Below are positions 25,580 through 34,436 of a DNA stretch of 64,000 nt, one piece after another. Numbering within the stretch: position 1 is the stretch's first letter; each line of letters opens with the position of its first letter. Made by a program: the position numbers and the translations under genes. Source of the DNA: CAXMST01 sp963790085. Its GTDB lineage: Bacteria; Actinomycetota; Thermoleophilia; Solirubrobacterales; 70-9. The stretch spans positions 61,863-125,862 of the forward strand of contig CAWBNH010000012.1 of assembly GCA_963790085.1 (NCBI GenBank). Reading direction: 5' to 3'. The notes beneath the pieces were generated by a model. The model was not told the DNA's origin. It ran no database searches and saw only the letters and a program-made list of their open reading frames with translations.

Positions 25580-26404
25580 ATGAAGGACATGACCCCCGCA
25601 ACCTTCCTGCGCCTGCTGGCAGTCACTCTCCTGCTGACCACGGTCGCCTCGGTGCTGATGCTGATTCCGGACTGGAACGGCCTGCAGGGCTCCGCCGAGG
25701 CGAAGGACATCGACACCTTGACCGACGTGATGATCGTGCTCAGCGCGTTCGTCTTCAGCGTCGTCATGGTGATGATGGGCTACGCGATCTGGAAGTACCG
25801 CGCGAAGCCCGGGGACGAGTCAGACGGCGAGCCGATCCACGGCAACACCCGGCTCGAGGTCGTCTGGACCCTGATCCCGACCGCGATCGTGCTCTTCGCC
25901 GGCGTCTACGCCACGCTCGTCCTCGATGACATCGAGGCGGAGGCGGCGGACTCGATGCGCGTCGATGTCACCGCTCAGCAGTTCGCCTGGCGGTTCGACT
26001 ACGTCGACGCGGGCAAGACCTCGACCGAGCTGCACGCGCCGTCCGGCACGCAGCTGGAGCTGCATCTGCAGGCGCTCGACGTGCTCCATTCGTTCTGGGT
26101 CCCCGAGTGGCGGATCAAGCGCGACCTGGTGCCGGGAGCGAGCCTCGACGATCCCGAGGGCGACGCCGACATCGACAACGTCGTCCGCGTGACGCCGACG
26201 GTGGAGGGGACCTACTCGGTCGTCTGCACCGAGCTCTGCGGTTTCGGTCACTCGGTGATGCGGGCGGTCGCCAAGACCGAGTCGCCGGAGGAGTTCGAGT
26301 CCTGGCTGAGCGAGCAGAAGGACATCCCCGAGGGCCAGGTCGGCACCGGGGTCGCGGGGGGCAACGGAGCCGGGAGCCTGGCTGAGGGCCAGTCGGGTGG
26401 CTAG
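25580..26404 (+). CDS. ctaC: Cytochrome c oxidase subunit II
   Basis: A 274-residue membrane protein that takes electrons from cytochrome c. Two membrane segments (about 10-30 and 48-70, with a third hydrophobic stretch at 95-115) precede the cupredoxin domain. All CuA ligands are present: His170 in DVLHSFW, then Cys216, Glu218, Cys220, His224 and Met227 in CTELCGFGHSVM. The aromatic entry segment AQQFAWRFDY is also intact. No heme c motif follows; the tail is Gly-rich. It is the first gene of an operon with subunit I, an unknown protein and subunit III. Confidence 0.95.
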   Translation: MKDMTPATFLRLLAVTLLLTTVASVLMLIPDWNGLQGSAEAKDIDTLTDVMIVLSAFVFSVVMVMMGYAIWKYRAKPGDESDGEPIHGNTRLEVVWTLIPTAIVLFAGVYATLVLDDIEAEAADSMRVDVTAQQFAWRFDYVDAGKTSTELHAPSGTQLELHLQALDVLHSFWVPEWRIKRDLVPGASLDDPEGDADIDNVVRVTPTVEGTYSVVCTELCGFGHSVMRAVAKTESPEEFESWLSEQKDIPEGQVGTGVAGGNGAGSLAEGQSGG

Positions 26405-26437
26405 GGCCGGCAGAGAAGATGAGCTGGAGGTAGGAAC

Positions 26438-28366
26438 TTGACCGCAACGCTGAAGCAACCGGGCTGGCCGCGCGCCCTCCTCGGAGCCCTGCTGGGCGGG
26501 GCCTTCGGCTTCGGGCTGGTCGTCGCCCTGCGCGCGATCAGCGGTCTCGAGATCTTCCAGACGGAGCAGACCGGCTACCCGCACGTGATCGTCCCCGCGG
26601 TCACCGCCCCGATCGGCTGGCTGATCGGCTTTGGCGCCTTCGACTACTGGTTCCGCTGGGCCGCCGGCAGGCCGACGATCCCCGACGACCATTCCTCCCA
26701 CGGCGCCTACAGCTGGAAGGACTACTTCAAGTTCAACACCGATCACAAGGTGATCGGCATCCAGTACATCGTCACCACCTTCGCCTTCTTCTTCATCGGT
26801 GGCCTCTTGGCGATGGGCATCAGGGCCGAGCTCGCGCAGCCGGGCACCCAGGTCGTCGATCCCGGGGTCTACAACGGCCTCTTCTCGACTCACGCGGCGA
26901 TCATGATCTTCCTGTTCATCGTCCCGGTCTTCGCCGGGATCGCCAACTACGTGCTGCCGCTGATGATCGGCGCGCCGGACATGGCGTTCCCGCGCCTCAA
27001 CGCGCTCAGCTTCTGGATGCTGCCGATCGGCGGGATCCTGTTCCTGGCCTCGTTCGTGGTCCCGGGCGGCGCCTTCGACGCCGGCTGGACCGGCTACGCG
27101 CCGCTCAGCACCGGGGCCCCGCTCGGGCAGTCGTTCTTCAACCTCGGCGTGCAGTTCGCGGGCGCATCGTCGATCGCCACCGCACTCAACTTCCTGGTCA
27201 CGATCGTGACCATGCGTGCGCCCGGGATGAGCTTCTGGCGGATGCCGCTGCTTGTCTGGGCGAACCTCTCGACCTCGCTGCTGGTCGTCGGGGCGACGCC
27301 GTTCGTCGCGGGCGCCCAGTTCATGGTCCTCTTCGACCGCGTGCTCGGCACCAACTTCTTCGAGGCTGCGGCCGGCGGCGACGTGATCAGCTACCAGCAC
27401 ATCTTCTGGTTCTACTCGCACCCGGCCGTCTACATCATGATGCTGCCGGGCTTCGGGATCGTCAGCGAGGTGATCTCCACGCACGCCCGCAAGACGATCT
27501 TCGGCTACCGGCTGATGGCGCTGGCCCTGCTCGGCATCGTCGTGCTCGCCTTCGCGGTCTGGGCGCACCACATGTTCGTCGCCGGGATGTTCGCCTGGCT
27601 GCGGGTGCCGATGATGATCACCACGCTGTTGATCGCGGTGCCGACCGGGATCAAGATCTTCTCCTGGCTCGGGACCCTGTTCGACTCGAAGCTGCACCTG
27701 GAGAACACGTCGATGCTGTTCGCCCTCGGCTTCATCGTCACCTTCGTGATCGGCGGCATCTCGGGCGTGATGCTCGGCATGATCCCGATCGACATCCACG
27801 TATCCGACACCTACTTCGTCGTCGCCCACCTCCATTTCGTCCTCTTCGGCGGCTCGGTCTTCACGATCTACTGCGGCATCTATCACTGGTTCCCGAAGAT
27901 GACCGGGCGAATGTACGACGAGCGCCTCGGGCGCTGGCACTTCTGGCTGACCGCGATCGCGATGCTCGGGACCTTCATCCCGATGCACTGGATCGGGATG
28001 GAGGGGATGCCGCGACGGGTGGCCGACTATGCGGCCCAGTTCGGCGACTGGAACCTGTTCATCACCGTCTTCAGCTTCATCCTCGGGGTGGCGCAGCTGA
28101 TCTTCGTCTACAACATGATCGTCAGCTGGCGCTTCGGCCCGAAGGCGCCGGCCAACCCGTGGCGCGCCAAGACGATCGAGTGGCTCGTCTCCTCGCCGCC
28201 ACCCGTCTTCAACTTCGACGAGATCCCGCGCGTGGTCGGCGGGCCGTATGAGTTCGGGGTCCCCGGGGCCAAGCACGCGATCCTCACCGAGGGTGAGGAG
28301 GGCGCCGATGTCGGCGGGCCGGAGCCGGCCGTCGTCGGGACCGCCTCCGGTGGGGGGAGCGACTGA
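26438..28366 (+). CDS. ctaD: Cytochrome c oxidase subunit I (A2-type heme-copper oxidase)
   Basis: A 642-residue catalytic subunit that reduces oxygen to water and pumps protons. All ligands are present: His152 and His466 (low-spin heme), His464 (high-spin heme), and His328, His377, His378 (CuB), with Tyr332 for the His-Tyr crosslink and Lys405 of the K channel. The helix VI motif reads YSHPAVY instead of GHPEVY, the mark of A2-type oxidases that replace the D-channel Glu with Tyr-Ser. About 100 residues with two extra membrane segments precede the usual DHKVIG start. TTG at 26438 has GGAGGT seven bases upstream. The stop overlaps the next ATG (TGATG). Confidence 0.96.
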   Translation: MTATLKQPGWPRALLGALLGGAFGFGLVVALRAISGLEIFQTEQTGYPHVIVPAVTAPIGWLIGFGAFDYWFRWAAGRPTIPDDHSSHGAYSWKDYFKFNTDHKVIGIQYIVTTFAFFFIGGLLAMGIRAELAQPGTQVVDPGVYNGLFSTHAAIMIFLFIVPVFAGIANYVLPLMIGAPDMAFPRLNALSFWMLPIGGILFLASFVVPGGAFDAGWTGYAPLSTGAPLGQSFFNLGVQFAGASSIATALNFLVTIVTMRAPGMSFWRMPLLVWANLSTSLLVVGATPFVAGAQFMVLFDRVLGTNFFEAAAGGDVISYQHIFWFYSHPAVYIMMLPGFGIVSEVISTHARKTIFGYRLMALALLGIVVLAFAVWAHHMFVAGMFAWLRVPMMITTLLIAVPTGIKIFSWLGTLFDSKLHLENTSMLFALGFIVTFVIGGISGVMLGMIPIDIHVSDTYFVVAHLHFVLFGGSVFTIYCGIYHWFPKMTGRMYDERLGRWHFWLTAIAMLGTFIPMHWIGMEGMPRRVADYAAQFGDWNLFITVFSFILGVAQLIFVYNMIVSWRFGPKAPANPWRAKTIEWLVSSPPPVFNFDEIPRVVGGPYEFGVPGAKHAILTEGEEGADVGGPEPAVVGTASGGGSD

Positions 28367-29238
28367 TGGGCGCCGAGCAGCCGACCGGAACGGTCCTCGC
28401 CTTCCTGAACGAGGTTGCCGGCGGCCGCAGGCTGCTGGCGGCGCTCCGCGAGCGGGTCGATGCGGGGGCCGAGCACGTCGTGCTGGCGGCACCGCAGAAC
28501 GTCCCGTCCGCCGGGCAGATCGTCGACGCCGAGGAGGTTCGCGACGCGGCGCTGAGCCGGGTCGAGGTCACCCAGCACGTGTTGCACGATTTCGGGATCG
28601 AGTCGAGCGCGGTCGTCCTCGACCCCGACCCGCCGTTGGCGCTCGATGATGCGGTGCGCGCCTTCAGCCCCGATGAGGTCCTGATCTCCTGCCTGGCCGA
28701 GACGCGGTTCGGACTGATGCGCAGGGATCTGATCGAGTGGGCCCGCGACCGATTCTCGGTTCCGGTCGACCACATCCCCGTCCGGATCGAGGACGACGCG
28801 ATTCGCTGGGACGTGACCCACACCCTCGTCGTCGCCACCCAGACGGTCAATGCCCCCGACCTGCTCGCGCGTCTGCTCGACCGCAACAGGGAGCGGCCCC
28901 ACCGCTACACGTTCATCTGCCCGGCATCCGGGGAGACGCCTCGTGAGGAGGTCTGCGACCGGCTCGCGGCGACGCTCGCGGCCCTCTACCGGGAGGAGAT
29001 CGATGCGACCGGCCAGCCGATGAGCCCCGAGCCGTTCGCCGCCGTCGCCAACGCGATCGAGCACTATCGCGTCGACGACGTGCTGATCTCGACCTTCGCC
29101 GGCCACGCCTCGAAGTGGCTCGAGGAGGGCCTGATCGAACAGGTCGAGGAGATCACCGACATCCCGGTCGAACACATCGAGTCGGCGGGTGGGACGGTCG
29201 ACCCCGTCCCGGTCGGCGCGTCGGAAGGAGCGAGCTGA
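28366..29238 (+). CDS. Unknown two-repeat protein between oxidase subunits I and III
   Basis: A 290-residue soluble protein without membrane segments. It holds two copies of an alpha/beta unit: about 102-138 (DEVLISCLAETRFGLMRRDL ... PVDHIPV) and about 234-270 (DDVLISTFAGHASKWLEEGL ... PVEHIE). Each is preceded by a Rossmann-like half with hydrophobic strands (VVLAAPQN; YTFICPAS). The pattern recalls universal-stress-protein-like domains, but I see no ATP-binding glycine loop. Start and stop both overlap the oxidase genes (TGATG at each end), so it is translated with them and may aid assembly or regulation. Function unknown. Confidence 0.8.
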   Translation: MGAEQPTGTVLAFLNEVAGGRRLLAALRERVDAGAEHVVLAAPQNVPSAGQIVDAEEVRDAALSRVEVTQHVLHDFGIESSAVVLDPDPPLALDDAVRAFSPDEVLISCLAETRFGLMRRDLIEWARDRFSVPVDHIPVRIEDDAIRWDVTHTLVVATQTVNAPDLLARLLDRNRERPHRYTFICPASGETPREEVCDRLAATLAALYREEIDATGQPMSPEPFAAVANAIEHYRVDDVLISTFAGHASKWLEEGLIEQVEEITDIPVEHIESAGGTVDPVPVGASEGAS

Positions 29239-29864
29239 TGGAGTCCGCCTCGATCGCCGTCGGCGGCGCCCACGCCCACGAGCACCACGGCCCCCCGGAG
29301 GCACACGCCTCCTCGAGGATCGATCGCCAGACGCTCGGCATCCTGCTGTTCATCGTCAGCGAGGTGATGCTGTTCGGCGCCTTCTTCGCCTCCTACTTCT
29401 TCATTCGGGCGGTCGCGAACGACGGGCCCTGGCCGCCCGACGGGTTCGAGCTCCCGGTCCTCATCGCCGGCATCAACACCGTGATCCTGGTCTCGTCCTC
29501 GTTCACGATCCACTGGGCGCTGGAGGGAATCCGCCGCAACAACCGCAACGCGCTGATGGCGGGCCTGGCGCTCACCTGGCTGCTCGGCGCCACCTTCCTC
29601 TTCATCCAGATCAACGAGTACGTCCACATCGGCTTCAGCGCCCGTGACGGCGCCTTCGGGTCGATCTTCTACGGGCTCACCGGCCTGCACGGGGCGCATG
29701 TCTTCGTCGGCCTGCTGCTGCTCACGTTCGCCAACATCCGGGCGTGGCGCGGCCACTTCGGCCCCGCCGCGAAGGACCATCTCGGCGTCGAGGTGCCGGG
29801 CATCTACTGGCACTTCGTCGACGTGATGTGGATCATCGTCTTCGCCAGCGTCTACGTGTTGTAG
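29238..29864 (+). CDS. ctaE: Cytochrome c oxidase subunit III
   Basis: A 208-residue membrane protein with five hydrophobic segments. The His-rich start (AHAHEHHGPPEAH) is followed by LGILLFIVSEVMLFGAFFAS with the conserved Glu, then the segment with IQINEYVHIGF and the family hallmarks FYGLTGLHGAHVFVGL and PGIYWHFVDVMWIIVF. It stabilises subunit I and the proton entry. ATG at 29238 lies in TGATG with the preceding stop. It is the last gene of the oxidase operon. Confidence 0.95.
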   Translation: MESASIAVGGAHAHEHHGPPEAHASSRIDRQTLGILLFIVSEVMLFGAFFASYFFIRAVANDGPWPPDGFELPVLIAGINTVILVSSSFTIHWALEGIRRNNRNALMAGLALTWLLGATFLFIQINEYVHIGFSARDGAFGSIFYGLTGLHGAHVFVGLLLLTFANIRAWRGHFGPAAKDHLGVEVPGIYWHFVDVMWIIVFASVYVL

Positions 29865-30098
29865 CCGTGCGGGGTTGCGGGCTCATCGCTCGCCCGCGGG
29901 ACAGATCGGCGAGACAGCGTGCCCGCGTTCGTGCATGCGCGGGAGATCCCATGGACCAACCCGCGCACGCCCCGTAGCCGGTAAGAACCGCGTGAGCCCG
30001 CGGCGCCGACGAGCCCAGGTGCCTGTTCTTGATCGGCACCGCTTCGGGGTGCGTGAGGCGGTTGTCTTGGAACGGTTGCGTCTGCGAGCCTACGCCAG
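29865..30098. other. 234-nt intergenic stretch with several hairpins, no gene seen
   Basis: No reading frame here looks like a protein. It contains CCCGCG-N10-CGCGGG near 29929-29950. A GGTGCC/GGCACC stem near 30017-30040 overlaps, and so would compete with, a GCACC/GGTGC stem directly after it. This could be the 3' end of the oxidase message plus a structured leader for the cyclase gene, or a small RNA. I could not match it to any RNA family. Confidence 0.3.
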
Positions 30099-33000
30099 GT
30101 GAGCGAGGCTGGACCCGATATCGCAAGCACCGGTGGGAGCTCCGAGCGTCGGCTTGACTGCTACGTCCCCCGCGTGCTCCTTCGGCATCTCTCCGAACAC
30201 CCCAGTGCGTCGGTCCAGACCGTCGACGCTTCGGTCGTCTTCGCCGACATCTCGGGCTTCACCGCGCTGTCGGAGCGCCTCGCCCGGCAGGGCCGCGAGG
30301 GCGCCGAAGAACTTGCCGAGACGATCGGCGGACCGCTGTCGACTCTGCTCGGCGTCGCCTACGAGAATGGCGGCAGCCTGCTCAAGTTCGGAGGCGATGC
30401 GCTCCTGTTGCTCTTCGAGCACGAGGGGCACGCCGTAAGAGCCTGTCGTGCCGCGGTCGGCATGCGCGACCTGTTGCGGGAGATCGGCCGCCTGCAGACG
30501 AACGTCGGGCGGGTGAACCTGCGGATGTCACAGGGCGTCCACACCGGCAGCTTTCACAGCCTTCTCGTCGGGGACTCCCACCGGGAGCACCTTCTCGTCG
30601 GGCCCGCAGCCTCGACCGTCGTTCGCATGGAGGCTGCCGCGGCAGCCGGGGAGGTCCTGATCAGCCCCGAGACCGCCGCGCAACTCGATCCCGGATGCGT
30701 CGGGGCGCCGAAGGGGCCCGGATTCCATCTCGCCCGTGGGCCGGCTCCCGTCACGATCGTCCCGGAATCGCCGTATGAGTTGCCTCCGCTCCCGAAGGTT
30801 GCTGAGTGCCTGCCGGTGATGGTCCGAGCGCACGTGATCTCCGGTCTTCCGCCGTCCGAGCATCGCAACGTCACGATCGCCTTCATCAGGTTCGACGGAA
30901 CGGACGACCTGATCGAGCGCGAGGGCCCCGAGGCGGCGGCGGAGGCGCTCGGCGAGCTCGTCCGGGACGTCCAGGCGGCAGTCGACCGCCACGAGGCGTG
31001 CTTCCTCGAGTCCGACGTTGACGACGGCGGCGGCAAGATCCTGTTGACGGCGGGCGCTCCGCGAATCGTCGGCGACGACGAGGAGCGGATGTTGCTCGCA
31101 CTGCGTGAGATCATCGAGTCACGCCGGCGACTGTCGGTTCGCATCGGTGTCAACCGGGGTAGCGTCTTCGCCGGCGTGATCGGACCGCCCTACCGGCGGA
31201 CCTACAGCGTGATGGGCGACGCCGTCAACCTTGCCGCCAGGGTCATGTCGAAGGCTCCAGTCGGCGAGCTCTACTCGACGGCCGGCCCGCTCGACCGCTC
31301 GCCGACTCATTTCCAGACCGTCCGCCTGCCGCCCTTCAAAGTCAAGGGCAAGGCGGAGCCGGTCCAGGTCTGGTCAGTCGGTCCGCCGATTTCCGGCCGG
31401 ACCCGCGCCGCCGTCGCGGTCCGATTCCCGCTTCTCGGCCGCGAGCATGAGCTCCGGGCGTTGACCGCGTCGGTCGAGGACGTGCGCGAGGGACGCGGCC
31501 GTCTGGTCGAGATCGTCGGCGAGCCGGGGATCGGCAAGACCCGCTTGGCCGAGGAGCTGGGCGAGCGGGCCGCGGAAGCGGGCTTCGTCCTGCTCGAGAC
31601 GCTCGCCGAAGCGCTCACGGCTTCGACCCCATACTTCACCTGGCGCGATCTGCTTCGCGAGGCGCTCGACGTGGGATGGGAGGACACCGACGAGGTCGTC
31701 CTCGGGCGGCTACGGGAGTGCGTTGACGAGCGGGCGCCGGAGCTCGCGCCTTGGCTGCCGCTGCTGGCGCTGCCCTTCGACCTCGACCCGCCGCGCACCC
31801 CCGAGGTCGACGCGATCCCGGCCGAGCTCCGCCGCGGGCGCCTGCACAAGACGGTGATCGCGTTCCTGCGGGTGCTCCTCGACCGCCCGACGCTGCTGGT
31901 CTTCGACGATGCCCAGCACCTCGACGAGGCCTCGGCGGACCTGCTCGGCGCCGTCGCCCGCGAGATCGGGAGCGCACCGTGGCTGGTTGCGGTGGTCGGG
32001 CGCGAGGGCGGCCGCTTCGCCGCACCGGCGGCTCCGGATGTGGTCCGACTGGAGCCGGGTCCCCTGCCCGCCGCCGACACGACGGCTCTTGCCGAGGCAG
32101 CAACCGACGCCTCGCCGCTGAATCCGGCCTTGCTGCAGGTCGCGGTTGAACGCTCCGGTGGCAATCCGCAGTTCCTTCGCGACCTGCTTCGTGCAGCGGG
32201 CGAGGGCCATGCAGACGAGCTACCCGAGAGCCTCGAGGCAGCCGCGATGACGCGGATCGACCGCCTCGATCCCAGAGACCGGATGATCATCCGGAGCGCC
32301 TCGGTGCTTGGGCAGAGCTTCCACCCGCGGTTCCTGACCGAGGTCCTCGACGATGATGCCGCCCCGCCGAACGAGAAGACCTGGCTTCGCCTCGAACCGT
32401 TCTTCCTGGATGACGGCGACGGCTACCTGCGATTTCGCCGCGCGATCGTGCAGGAGGCCGCCTACGCCGCGCTGCCCTACCGGGCCCGCCGGCGCATGCA
32501 CGCGGCGGTCGGCCGGCGGATGGAGCGCGAGTTCGCGTCCAGCAGACACGAGATGGGTGGCATGCTGTCGCTGCACTTCCACCTTGCCGCTGAGCACGAG
32601 AAAGCCTGGCGCTACGCGTGCGAGGCTGCCCGGCGCGCGCGTGACAGCTCCGCGTTCTCGGCAGCGGCGGAGCTCTACCGCCGGGGGCTCGAATCGGCGC
32701 GCCACATCGACGTCGCACCCGCCGACCTCGCCTCGGTCTGGGAGGAGCTCGGCGAAGCCCAGAATCTGATCGGTGAGACGGCCGCCGCCGTCCAGGCCTT
32801 CACCCGGGCCCGCAAGCTGCTCCCCGAGGATCCGATCGCCGCCGCGCGGCTGATCCACCGGACGGCTTGGATGCATCTGCGAACGGCGAGCACGACCGCG
32901 GCCGTCCGCTGGGCGCTGCGTGGCGTGCGCGACCTCGAGGGCCTCAGCGGGCCGGACGCCGCCCGCGAGCGAGCCGCCCTGCTGACGACGCTCGCCAGCG

Positions 33001-33968
33001 CCCGTCACAGCCAGGGTCGCCTGGATGAGTGCGAGCCGCTCTACCGGCGGGCGATGGAGGAGGCCGGCTTCGCCGGGGACGAGATCGCCTTCGCCCGGGC
33101 CGCCTCGGGCCTCGACTCTGCTCTGTTCCTGCTCGGACGGTTCGACGAGGCGACGCACTCCGAGCGGGCGCTTGAGATCTACGTCAAAGCGGGCGACCTC
33201 GAGGGCCAGGGCACGGTGCTCAACAACCTCGGCATGTCCTCCTACTGGGAGGGCCGCTGGCAGGAGGCGATCGATCTCTACGCGCGTGCCGCCGAGGCGA
33301 GCGAGCGCGCAGGCAATCTCTGGGGTGCCGCCTACGGCGACTGCAACATCGGCGAGGTGCTCGCCGATCAGGGCCACCTCGAGCTGGCCGAGGAGCGCCT
33401 CCGCCGCGCCCGCCGGGTCTGGAGTGGCACCGAGGACGAGCAGGGCGTGGCGTTCACCACCGCGCTGCTTGGGCGACTCGCGGCTCGCACCGGCCGTGAG
33501 GAGGAGGCCCGCGAGGTGCTATCCGATGCAGCGGAGACGTCTCGCCGCCTGATGGTCCCGGGCGATGCCGCACTCGCCGAGGCGTACCTCGCCGAGGCCG
33601 AGCTGCTCGCCGGTCGCGCCCAAGAGGCGCTCGCCGCCGCGGAGGGCCAGCTCGCGGACCCGGCCGCGCCGAGAACGCTCCTGCTCAGGGTCCGCGGCTG
33701 TGCCCTGACCCTGCTCGGCGAGAAGAACGCTGCCGAGTCGGCGCTGGCGGAGGCGCTGGCCGAGGCGCGTGAGGGGAACGAGGCGTACGAGGTCGCGCTC
33801 AGCCTCGACGCGCTGATCGCGCTCGGCGCCGCCCCGCGCGAAGCCGAGCGGGAGCGCGACGAGATTCTCGCGACGCTCGGCGTCGTCGCGCTGCCGGCGC
33901 CGCTGGATGACGGGGCGCCCGCCGACTCGGAGCGCGGCCGATCGGGCCTCGAGCCAACGACGCGCTGA
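30099..33968 (+). CDS. Adenylate cyclase-like regulator: two cyclase domains, AAA-type ATPase and TPR region
   Basis: A 1289-residue cytosolic protein. Cyclase domain 1 (about 40-220) has both metal aspartates, Asp50 in FADISGFT and Asp100 in KFGGDALL, but Ser172 where the catalytic Asn is expected. Cyclase domain 2 (about 255-425) lacks the aspartates (IAFIRFDG; GGGKILL) but has Asn377 and Arg381 in GDAVNLAAR. The two are thus complementary halves of one active site, as in mammalian soluble adenylyl cyclase. Next comes an ATPase with Walker A GEPGIGKT (474-481) and Walker B LLVFDDAQHLDE, then helical repeats of TPR type to the end. GTG at 30099 is the start; no Shine-Dalgarno is clear. The likely product is cAMP; the signal is unknown. 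Confidence 0.88.
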   Translation: MSEAGPDIASTGGSSERRLDCYVPRVLLRHLSEHPSASVQTVDASVVFADISGFTALSERLARQGREGAEELAETIGGPLSTLLGVAYENGGSLLKFGGDALLLLFEHEGHAVRACRAAVGMRDLLREIGRLQTNVGRVNLRMSQGVHTGSFHSLLVGDSHREHLLVGPAASTVVRMEAAAAAGEVLISPETAAQLDPGCVGAPKGPGFHLARGPAPVTIVPESPYELPPLPKVAECLPVMVRAHVISGLPPSEHRNVTIAFIRFDGTDDLIEREGPEAAAEALGELVRDVQAAVDRHEACFLESDVDDGGGKILLTAGAPRIVGDDEERMLLALREIIESRRRLSVRIGVNRGSVFAGVIGPPYRRTYSVMGDAVNLAARVMSKAPVGELYSTAGPLDRSPTHFQTVRLPPFKVKGKAEPVQVWSVGPPISGRTRAAVAVRFPLLGREHELRALTASVEDVREGRGRLVEIVGEPGIGKTRLAEELGERAAEAGFVLLETLAEALTASTPYFTWRDLLREALDVGWEDTDEVVLGRLRECVDERAPELAPWLPLLALPFDLDPPRTPEVDAIPAELRRGRLHKTVIAFLRVLLDRPTLLVFDDAQHLDEASADLLGAVAREIGSAPWLVAVVGREGGRFAAPAAPDVVRLEPGPLPAADTTALAEAATDASPLNPALLQVAVERSGGNPQFLRDLLRAAGEGHADELPESLEAAAMTRIDRLDPRDRMIIRSASVLGQSFHPRFLTEVLDDDAAPPNEKTWLRLEPFFLDDGDGYLRFRRAIVQEAAYAALPYRARRRMHAAVGRRMEREFASSRHEMGGMLSLHFHLAAEHEKAWRYACEAARRARDSSAFSAAAELYRRGLESARHIDVAPADLASVWEELGEAQNLIGETAAAVQAFTRARKLLPEDPIAAARLIHRTAWMHLRTASTTAAVRWALRGVRDLEGLSGPDAARERAALLTTLASARHSQGRLDECEPLYRRAMEEAGFAGDEIAFARAASGLDSALFLLGRFDEATHSERALEIYVKAGDLEGQGTVLNNLGMSSYWEGRWQEAIDLYARAAEASERAGNLWGAAYGDCNIGEVLADQGHLELAEERLRRARRVWSGTEDEQGVAFTTALLGRLAARTGREEEAREVLSDAAETSRRLMVPGDAALAEAYLAEAELLAGRAQEALAAAEGQLADPAAPRTLLLRVRGCALTLLGEKNAAESALAEALAEAREGNEAYEVALSLDALIALGAAPREAERERDEILATLGVVALPAPLDDGAPADSERGRSGLEPTTR

Positions 33969-34048
33969 CCGGCGCACCCGGTGTTGTCGTTTTTCGGGGC
34001 CCGAATCGGGATCAGGGACGCCCCGGTCGAGGCGCCCCGGCAGAGGTG

Positions 34049-34107
34049 CCCGCTGCCCAAGCGGACAGCGGGCGCTGCAGCGGCCTCAGGCGGCCTGAGG
34101 CCGCTGC
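34049..34107. terminator. Two consecutive hairpins between convergent genes
   Basis: GCCCGCTG and CAGCGGGC (34050-34075) form an 8-bp stem. Directly after it CAGCGGCCTCAGG, CGG and CCTGAGGCCGCTG (34078-34106) form a perfect 13-bp stem that includes the stop codon of the minus-strand small gene. Placed between the end of the cyclase gene and the end of that gene, they could terminate both transcripts, although no T-run is present. Confidence 0.5.
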
Positions 34108-34280
34108 GCGTCGCCGGCGTGCTCGATCTGGTCAGCGTCGGCGAGCGCCCAGCCGATCCGCTCGATCAGCAGGTGACTCGCGGTCTCGGTCTCGACGTCG
34201 GCGGGCTGGACCCGCTCGCGGTGGACCTCCCGGATGCCCTCGCTCCCCGGGCCGTCTGTGGTGATGATGATCTGTGGCAT
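34086..34280 (-). CDS. Small conserved-looking protein, function unknown
   Basis: A 64-residue protein, MPQIIITTDGPG then a charged helical part ending ERIGWALADADQIEHAGD. The N-terminal strand and the acidic composition look like a folded small domain. The gene is better supported than its size suggests: AAGGAG lies 8 nt before the ATG, and a promoter with TTCACA and TAGCAT at 17-nt spacing lies upstream. Its stop codon is inside a strong hairpin. I do not recognise a family. Confidence 0.65.
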   Translation of the reverse strand: MPQIIITTDGPGSEGIREVHRERVQPADVETETASHLLIERIGWALADADQIEHAGDAQRPQAA

Positions 34281-34339
34281 TCCCTCACTCCTTCCGTTGC
34301 TTCTGTACGGGAGCGATTCTGGCGCGCAAATCTCAGCGG

Positions 34340-34368
34340 ATGCTAACTAAACGCTAAAAGCCTGTGAA
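34340..34368 (-). promoter_or_regulatory. Promoter for the 64-residue protein gene
   Basis: On the minus strand TTCACA (34368-34363) and TAGCAT (34345-34340) are 17 nt apart in an AT-rich patch (TTTTAGCGTTTAGT). GTTCTCAGAAC just upstream (34370-34380) is a short inverted repeat that could be an operator. The leader to the ATG at 34280 is about 50 nt. Confidence 0.6.
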
Positions 34369-34436
34369 CGTTCTGAGAACAGCGGGCGGAGCGGGCAACG
34401 GTCGGCGGGCGCGTGCGCCCTGCGAGAATCCGGTCC

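Noticed and set aside
25820..28492. 890-codon open frame antisense to ctaC/ctaD
   Set aside because: Its translation is Arg/Asp/His-rich low complexity, as expected from the complement of GC-rich codons, while the plus strand encodes complete oxidase subunits with all motifs.
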